DNA from: Melastoma dodecandrum
Lineage: Eukaryota; Streptophyta; Magnoliopsida; Myrtales; Melastomataceae
Length of the DNA: 64,000 bases
Direction of reading: 5' to 3'
Assembly: GCA_029817715.1 (NCBI GenBank)
Contig: JARUPY010000085.1
Location: forward strand, 5,704,001-5,768,000
Within the stretch, counting starts at the first letter, position 1. Each line of letters begins with the position of its first letter. The notes beneath the pieces are model-generated. The model did no database searches. It worked only from the letters and a program-made list of their open reading frames with translations, and was not told the origin of the DNA. Positions 56,413 to 64,000 of this stretch are shown piece by piece. Position numbers and translations under genes: made by a program.

Positions 56413-57360
56413 CAGACTCGTCGTGTCATCATGGGCTTACGGGAATGATCTGCATGTTCGCACTTATATCCGTGGGGTACGCGCCTTTCCATGTTTGGGC
56501 TTTAAACCACGGTCTTTTATGGCATTTGTTAAGATGAACATTCTGCAAGTAATCCTCCCAGTCCATGATCAAGGGATCGGCGTGGAATGATTGATCCGTT
56601 GCTATGCCATTGTCTCTTGCTGAAGTCCGCAGTTTCTCCGTGTTTGCATCTGTCGAAACTACGAAAAAAGGACAAGCATGCTAAGTGAAAGGGAAAAATC
56701 AGGAGTGGCGGTGATGGATGACGGTTTTCACCTGATGCCTGAAAGGAGAAGATTTTCCGAAAATCCAAGTTATTAGCTTAGCAGTTCAGTCAGTCGAAGT
56801 ACGAAACGGAGCTTCCTTCTCTGGGTGATGAGCGTTCCCTTGACATGGTACGCGTCGGTGGTGGGTTTGGGCTGAACGACTTCCTCCGCCAACCCGGTTG
56901 ACCAATTCAACGTGATTTAACCCAACTCGAATAAGGTATTTTTGGTGGGCGCACAGCTCAAATCGGGCCGTGGGGCCCACTTGGGATGGCCGCTGGCGAC
57001 GCCCCTCCACGTGTCAATGTTTTGTTTGGTTGATGCAGGAAGTCAAGTTGTCCGCACTGGATGAGGAACTGGGGGTCCATGGTAATACAGTGGACCTGCA
57101 CAACAAGGACCGTGGGATCCCTCCCCCCTACGTCGTCATCCCCATCAGCAACCAGCGACGCGTCAACTCCCTGCACCTTCCTCTCTTGCTTTTTACTCCC
57201 CACCCTCACCTGTCTCGTCTCCCCCCCCTTTTGCTTGGTCAAATCTCGCCTACCAGCTGAAAAATGCGGTTCATCGCCTGACTGATTCTGTCTCCGTTGT
57301 TGCGATTTCCGGTGCTCTCCCGACCCTTCGATCTTAGCTTGTCGGGCGGCGCCTGCGGCG
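56413..57360. other. Intergenic: J-protein 3' UTR and SFH leader
   Basis: No gene supported. A 315-codon open frame on the minus strand overlaps the SFH leader and first intron (56958-57905) and has no family resemblance. The 250 bases before 57361 are pyrimidine-rich on the + strand and look like 5' UTR. Confidence 0.5.
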
Positions 57361-60300
57361 ATGTCGGGCCCGCTCGATCGGTTCGCCAGGCCTTGTGAGT
57401 TTTTGGTTCTTTTTGTCCAGCCCCAGCGTTGCTTGATTTGGTTTGGATTTTTTCCGATCCGTTGTTGGCGGGGGTTGGATTCGTTGGTGGAGGAGCTGGG
57501 GTTGAATTGAGGGCTATCTCTGTCTGTTTTGGTCAAAGTTCTGCCGGGATTTTGATTTCGAGAGAATTTTTCTGTATTTGGTGCTGAAGGGTTGGATTGA
57601 TCTGTGCCTATGTGAGTTATAGATGGTCTTGGGAATTGAGTAGTTCTGTTCTTTTTTTTTCTTGTCGGAACAAAGTGCTGATGCTTAGAGACTTGTGTCC
57701 AGGAAACCTTAAAACTCGTCTTCCACTCCTTAGGGTGCATGCAAAAAGCTTGATTTTGAAGTAGAAAATCAAGACTCTTGTGGAGTATAATCTGCTGCTT
57801 TGAAACTGGTGTTTTTTCCCCTCTGGTAGGGAAGGGCGTGCGATATCCTTCGAAATATATTTTGATCCTGGTTGTCGTGTTTGAGAGGAATAAAGCAAGA
57901 ATCACTGTTCAGATATGTTTGACAAGTTTGATTTATTTGTTTTCTATAAATTTCATTTATACTTTATATTTTTCACTTGAAATTGGGACCATTGCACTGC
58001 AATCAGCAGCTTTGTAGAGCCTAATTTTAGAAATTCAACCAAATCAAGCTAATATTTGTTTGCCCCTTTCGTACTATCGTCTTCCTAATGAAGTGTCACT
58101 TTTCAGGCTTTGAGGGGCATTCTGGCAGTGATGAAAGAAGAGAGAGGAGATCTGACTTTGAAATCTCTGAAGATGAAAGGAGGACTAGAATCGGTTCCTT
58201 AAAAAAGAAAGCTCTAAATGCATCTACTAAATTCAAGCATTCTCTCAAGAAGAAGAGCAGCCGCAGGAAAATTGATGGGAGAGTTAGCTCAGTTTCCATC
58301 GAAGATGTCCGGGATATGGAGGAGCTTCAAGCTGTTGACGCGTTTCGTCAGGCATTGATATTGGATGAGTTGCTACCAGAAACACATGATGATTATCATG
58401 TGATGTTAAGGTAGGAAATATAAAGTAGATGTTTGGAAGGGATTGATTACTTTACGTTGTTCTGTGTCTTTTAAGTGTTCATCTGTCGTTAGCAATTTTT
58501 CATTGTTTAGTAGCATTGGCATCACTTTCCTGACACTATTTGATTTAGTTATATTCTGTTCCATGCCTCATTTGCCCTTTTCTTCCTCTTGTTATGTGGG
58601 TAATCTGACCTTCAGATGAGAAAAAGGTAGTGTAGCATGACCATGCCTATAGTTGACTATGTTAGGGTAGTTTCACCCAAGCTTCATCCTGGTCATATGT
58701 AAATGGACCGAATCACAATTACGAGCAAAAAGTTTGTTGAATGTTCTTCAGTGGTCATTCGTCCTGCATGAGCTTTTTGTCAAGGGATTCTTGCTACAAC
58801 GAGCTGCTTTCTTCTATCCTTAATAAATAAGTTTTCTTGTTGGTTAACTTCTAATTGTGAGTGCTACTACTTTAGAATAAAACTGAATGACTCGTTGCTG
58901 TTGTTAAAATGAGTTATTATCTTGTGCTTATCATATATTAATTTGTTTCTTTATACCTTTGGGCTGGGTGTTCTTTTCCACTTTTAAAACTTCTGATTTC
59001 CTTACAGGTTTCTGAAAGCAAGGAAATTTGATGTTGAGAAGGCAAAACATATGTGGGCTGAAATGCTCCAGTGGAGGAAGGATTTTGGCGTCGACGCCAT
59101 TGTTGACGTTAGTACATCAATATTTGGCTTGGCCATTTACTAAATTTTATCAAATATAGAGCCTCTGAATTTTGGATTATTGGTGCAGGAATTTGAATTC
59201 AAGGAACTGGATGACGTTCTCACGTATTACCCTCATGGTTATCATGGGGTGGATAAAGAGGGACGGCCTGTTTACATTGAAAGGTTAGGAAAAGTGGATC
59301 CAGCAAAGCTAATGCAAGTCACCACTATTGACCGATATGTAAAATATCATGTGAAAGAGTTTGAGAGAAGCTTCGCGGTGAAGTTTCCTGCTTGCACTAT
59401 TGCCGCAAAAAGACACATTGATTCAAGCACAACGATTTTAGATGTTCAAGGAGTGGTATGTCTGCTTTTCATGGGACTATCAATCTCATCTCTTGTAGCA
59501 TATATTTTGACCTTCTTTCTTTATTGATCTAATCAGGGAATGAAGAATTTCACCAAGTCTGCTCGGGAGCTTGTTATGCGGCTCCAGAAGATTGACAATG
59601 ACAATTATCCTGAGGTTATTGTTGCAATCTCTTAAGCATCTTCTTCAATTATTGGGATTTCTATTGTATGTCAAGGGTAAAGCTGGATTAGTTGTTCATT
59701 GTCCTATTTCACTCCTTTACTGGCTGCAGACACTCCATCAAATGTTCATCATCAATGCTGGTCCAGGATTTAAGCTTCTCTGGAATGGTGTGAAATCATT
59801 TCTAGATCCAAAGACGACTTCCAAGATTAACGTATGTGGAATCCTCGTGTGTTGGTTAGTTTTTTGTTATTCTGATTTTTTTTGTTTCTTAATATATCTG
59901 GAATTGTATTAGGTTCTTGGGAGTAAGTACCAGAGCAAATTACTGGAGGTAATTGATGCCAGGTAAATGTAGATCCTACCCTCACCCAGTAATTCAAATT
60001 TGTACTTTGTCTTATCAGATAGGGCGTGCTGTGTATCTGGACTTGATATGAAATATTCTTTAATCTTTGAAAAACTCGGCTACTTCCGAATATGAATCAC
60101 TCCTTATGTACTCTCTGGTTCTTTTTTAGTGAGCTGCCAGAATTTCTTGGCGGTACCTGCACATGTGCAGACCAGGGTGGCTGTCTTCGATCAGATAAAG
60201 GACCATGGAAGAACCAAGATATATTAAAAGTCCGTTGCAAATTGGATCTTACCCTTTCCCTTTTTCTTGAATTTGAATGACCTCTTTCTTCTTAACCCCG

Positions 60301-62089
60301 TTTTATTTATGTTCAGGTAGTGCTTAGTGGCGAAGGGCGGCGACCAAGACAGATCGTTAAGGTTTTAAATACCGAGGGAAAAGTCATTGCTTATGCTAAG
60401 CCAAGGTATCCGATGGTAAGGTCCCTACAATCCACCTATATCTTCTTTCTAAGCATCAAAGAGATGTAAATACACACCTGGAACGGCATGATGTTTCAGA
60501 TTATGGTCTGTTACCAATTTATGTCTAATTCTGTTTTTCTATTCATGCTATTATTAGGTGAGGGGGAGTGATACTTCTACAGCTGAGTCAGGATCAGAAG
60601 CTGAAGAAATTACTTCTCCAAAGGCACCTCAGAGCTACTCTCATCTTCGACTGACTCCTGTCAGAGAAGAGGTCTGCCTCCCCCCCCCCCCCAATACAAA
60701 TAAGACTTTGATTTGTTTATTGCTTCATTTGTGTATGGCATTTGTTCTCAACTTCTAGCTTCATATATTTGTAGGCAAAGACAATTGGAAAGGGTGGTTA
60801 TCCAGGTGCATTCTCAGGGTATGATGAATATGTTCCTATGGTTGACAAAGCAGTTGATTCTGGTTGGAAGAAGCAATCTTCTCGTCAGAGTCCATCATCA
60901 TCCAAAGGTAAATAATTCACCACTGTACTCTTGGGTCGGGAAAATTCTCGATTCAGCTAGATGGTTGGATATTGAATCATTTCTATTGTCCTTTGGCTTC
61001 TCTTGTATGTTGTTCTTTTCCTTACCCAAATGTTTCTGGATATTCTTCTCATCTATATATCCCTTTCTACGTGAATCCACTACAAGTTGAATGCCATTGT
61101 GATCTGGTGCTTAGATTAAAATCATGGAGGCACCACTGTTGGGTTTTCACGGAATTTCTCATGTTGGCTGATGAGTGTAAATTTCTTCATGCACACTGCT
61201 TGGTTGCCTTTTACATGTTGCAATTAAATATACTCACTATGGTCATGATGTGGCAGGGATTACTATTCAGCCCAACACTCCAAAAACACCTGAAAGATTT
61301 TATGCGCGGATTTTTGTTGCCCTAATGGCCTTCTTGATGACTCTCCTGACTCTTCTTCGCTCGACAACCAGCCGTGTGACGAAGAGGATTTCTAACCCTC
61401 CGTCTTTTGAGGAAGATGTTGCGGAACTGACCATCGACACTGCAGAGAAAGAAGATTATCGGCCCCCATCTCCCACTCCTGCCTTCACCGAGGCTGACCT
61501 TCTCTCTTCGGTTGTTAAGAGGTTAGGTGAGTTGGAGGAGAAGGTTGATACCCTTCGGAGCAAGCCATCTGAGATGCCCTATGAGAAAGAGGAACTGCTT
61601 AATGCTGCTGTTTGCCGGGTTGAGGCTTTGGAAGCAGAACTGATAACGACTAAGAAGGTACGACATTGACCTTCCACACTTGAAAACTTGTTACATGGTA
61701 GGTTGTAGAATTATAGGAAGTGTCTTCTCGTTGGAACTAAACTTTATTTCTTCATTAAAAAGCTTTTATCTGATGAAGTTTTCTAGGCCGCTACTTAAGT
61801 CGTGTGGGGCATTATGTCGTGTGGGGCATTATGTCAACTAAGAACCCATGCAGTTTTAGTTATGGATACCACCATGGACTCACTAGATCTCACATGCAGG
61901 CTCTCTATGAGGCCTTGATTAGGCAAGAAGAGCTGCTTGCTTATATTGACAAACAACAGGAAGAGAAATATCGGGTATGCTGATCATGTTATCTTCTTAT
62001 GCTTGTAATAGTTTACTTCAAGATCAACTTCTGGATTCGATTCACATGACTTTTCTTTCTTTTATCAGAAAAAGAAGTTTTGCTGGTAA
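57361..62089 (+). CDS. SFH: Sec14-nodulin phosphatidylinositol/phosphatidylcholine transfer protein (SFH family), 625 aa
   Basis: Plant SFH proteins move PI and PC between membranes and feed phosphoinositide synthesis in polarised growth. Fourteen exons: 57361-57394, 58107-58410, 59008-59107, 59189-59455, 59537-59614, 59730-59831, 59913-59962, 60130-60229, 60317-60415, 60558-60671, 60775-60907, 61257-61657, 61900-61974, 62069-62089; 626 codons with TAA. Order: short N-terminus ([20 protein letters not shown]), basic linker, CRAL-TRIO N and Sec14 lipid-binding domain ([77 protein letters not shown]), an acidic/Ser linker, a hydrophobic segment ([14 protein letters not shown]), a coiled-coil stretch ([14 protein letters not shown] onward) and the nodulin-type tail ending KKKFCW, a basic/aromatic C-terminus that binds phosphoinositides. 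A decayed inverted copy lies downstream. Confidence 0.95.
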
Positions 62090-63029
62090 GGTCGTCTCCT
62101 GCTTGAGAACATTACTGGGGAGTCTATATACCATCTCTCCTTGTGTGACATTCTATACCATCGGCCAAGCGTCGGTAAGGGATATTGCCAGAGTATTATA
62201 CATAACAGACGTTATTGCGTATCCTCGTTGTTCATGACATATCTGAGACTGGAGTTATATCATGAGGGAACATGAGTTTGCATCCGATGTAAAGTTTGGT
62301 ATTGGCTTTCTTTTTTTCTCTTTGTCAAATGTGTGAAGAAGCATAAAAAACTTAAAGAAAGCTCTGAACAAATGGCCCTAATTGCATTTTTTGCTTTCTT
62401 TTGTCGATTTTATACACCGAGCAAGTAGGCACATTGCATTGTGAGAGTGTTTTCTTTTAAATATTTTATATTTGTGGAACACAAGTAAGCATCAGGTATT
62501 CTTTGGATCTGGGAGCAATTTTTGTTGCATGAGAAGTTGTTAGTGTACTTTTGGTAGTTGGTCAATGGGTACTAGACACGATGGTGGGTGGAATATACTT
62601 AAGTACCTGGTGAGAAGCAAAAAGCACCGAGTAACGGAGGTGGCAAGGATTTGCTGGCCGTGGTTAGATAAAACCTTCTTTGTGGTTTCTGGTAAATCCG
62701 AGCTTGAAAATACTGGTCACTGGCCGCAGAAGAACTGCGGTTGAAAGCAAGGATATCAAGGTATAGACATGGTTATGGAATGCTGGAAGTAGGAGCAATC
62801 AAGCCCATTTATCGTGCAATTACAAACTGACTACTTCTTTTCCACATAAGCATGGACTTTCTGCTGTTGAATGACCGAATCTTCGAGCGCCTACGAATAC
62901 ACGGCAGCAGCCGGAAAACCACCGGGGTGAATGCCGGAAAACCACCGGGCTATCCAGGTGCATCACAGATATTTCGGATTCTTATTTGCTTCTTAACAAC
63001 ATCGAGCATGCCAGGAACTTGACCGCGGA
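62090..63029. other. Intergenic: SFH 3' UTR and spacer before the inverted SFH relic
   Basis: No intact gene. Holds a 17-bp direct duplication, noted separately. The 3' part of the inverted SFH relic might extend into this stretch, but I could not recognise further exons. Confidence 0.5.
62912..62950. repeat. Direct duplication of GCCGGAAAACCACCGGG
   Basis: The 17-base word occurs twice, separated by five bases (GTGAAT-like spacer). A local tandem duplication with no coding role seen. Confidence 0.85.
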
Positions 63030-63720
63030 CGTCCTCTCGAATTCTTGTGCGTGGTACTGGATGTATCTGTCCTATGTCGTGACTTCCTTAAGCTTACCAG
63101 CATCGATAGCCCCAAGCTTTTCAAGGTAAACTGGCCAACCATCCTTGTCAGACTCCATGGTGACCTTGTGGATAGTACTTCGTCACTTCCTCAGTTCCTT
63201 GAACTCAAAACCCTTCGTCCCAGAGGCAAGGAAGGTGTCGGAGAAAAGGTAAAAGAGTAAGCGGGAGATTCATGGATGATTGGATTAGATCAGATTACCT
63301 CCAAACCCCGAATTCCTTCCTCCATTTGAGCAGTCTGGCCGCATTTGCTTCGTTTCTTGATGTCGAACTTTCTCGCCCTCAAGAATATGCCGAAAATTGA
63401 AAATGCATGAAGCCATCCAGTTTCCTGACAGAGTCACGATTAGTTTTGGTACCTAGGCATTGTATTGAGGTCATCGTGCTTGGACAGCAACCATTCTTCA
63501 AGGACGAGTGCCTGGAGAAACGCATTGGCCACCTGCAATTCCTGCGAGTTCATATTATCCTCAATCCCAACCGACATTATCTTGCTGCTGTTCCTCCTCC
63601 CTTTCTTGCTCATGGTGTTCCGTAACCTGGTCGAGGAATTGGCTGCCCTCTTCTTCAGGGAGCCCAAGTCCTGTCCTGTCATCCGGCTCATCCATATCAG
63701 GCTTCGCAAAGGCTGAAATA
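63030..63720 (-). pseudogene. Decayed, inverted SFH (Sec14-nodulin) gene fragment
   Basis: Reads leftward. Block 1 (about 63715-63455) matches SFH exon 2: DLGSLKKRAANSSTRLRNTM, then SVGIEDNMNSQELQVANAFL and QALVLEEWLLSKHDD, ending TMPR at a GT donor exactly where the intact gene has MLR. Block 2 (about 63400-63310) matches exon 3: FLRARKFDIKK, then after a frameshift ARLLKWRKEFGV. Block 3 (about 63260-63030) matches exon 4: GFEFKELRK followed by a stop, then DGWPVYLEKLGAIDAGKLKE, another stop, and DRYIQYHAQEFERTSAVKF. At least one frameshift and several stops prevent function. The other SFH exons are not recognised. It converges on the intact SFH gene, with about 940 bases between their facing ends. 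Confidence 0.88.
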
Positions 63721-64000
63721 AAACGACTCAGACTGTTTGTGAGCACATTCCACCCGAAAAGCAAACGCGACCCTATCTAAATATCGGGCTACTTCAGGCA
63801 ATTCTCGAGACCAACAGAATCTGACTACTCTGAAACTAATCACTTGTTCGTCCTCGATCGCATGACAAAGAAGATAAATGCAACATCTTCAAGGACTCAC
63901 AGGAATGCAGGTGGACGGATCCAATTTACACACGCACACACACACATATATATAGCTGGTCTATGAAGGTGATCGAGGGATCCAGACATCGCGCCCGATG
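63721..64000. other. Window end: no gene; CA/TA microsatellite
   Basis: A (CA)n then (TA)n run lies at about 63928-63954. If the SFH relic has more 5' sequence it would lie here, but nothing was recognised. Confidence 0.5.

Noticed and set aside
56958..57905. 315-codon open frame on the minus strand over the SFH leader and first intron
   Set aside because: Low-complexity Gln/Asn/Lys/Arg composition, no domain, and it runs antisense to UTR and intron sequence of a clear gene.

Overview
This window is nuclear DNA from a flowering plant, most likely a eudicot. Genes are split by short AT-rich introns with GT-AG (sometimes GC-AG) borders. Several families are plant-specific: a Sec14-nodulin SFH protein, a plastid MATE of the DTX46/EDS5 type, IMPL2 histidinol-phosphatase, an RD19-type protease, a BELL homeobox gene and a DRD1-like Snf2 ATPase. 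I cannot name the species. Gene models were built by hand from splice sites, reading phase and remembered family sequences. For every gene called intact, all exon phases close.

Layout. 1-549: last exon of a CCCH zinc-finger protein (NERD/C3H19-like). 1254-3734 (+): conserved plant protein of unknown function. 5406-10243 (-): squalene synthase. 11301-12607 (+): mitochondrial TIM8. 13062-15952 (+): plastid MATE transporter, DTX46-like. 17307-18648 (+): phase-consistent exons of an unnamed plant protein that lacks a recognisable 5' end. 19610-21391 (+): RD19-like cysteine protease. 21760-26787 (-): MCM4, with paired E2F sites upstream. 27300-30423 (+): DRD1-like Snf2 pseudogene. 30631-32535 (-): BELL homeobox gene with an in-frame stop in the homeodomain. 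33518-38552 (-): WDR13-like WD40 protein. 39969-44819 (+): coatomer alpha. 46762-49292 (+): RING protein with an MGxVCC N-terminus. 50420-52900 (+): IMPL2. 53893-56412 (+): DnaJ10-like J-protein. 57361-62089 (+): SFH phosphatidylinositol transfer protein. 63030-63720 (-): decayed SFH copy facing it.

The genes are mostly unrelated housekeeping functions (sterol synthesis, mitochondrial import, replication, COPI traffic, histidine synthesis) and do not form a cluster or pathway. SQS/TIM8 and WDR13/alpha-COP are head-to-head pairs. RD19/MCM4 are tail-to-tail.

I found no clearly novel system. The most notable signals are a block of two broken regulatory genes (DRD1-like and BELL) between clean genes, an inverted SFH relic, up to five GC-AG introns, a 99-nt stop-free intron inside the MCM4 ATPase-lid region, and an SQS 3' intron whose retention would remove the membrane anchor.
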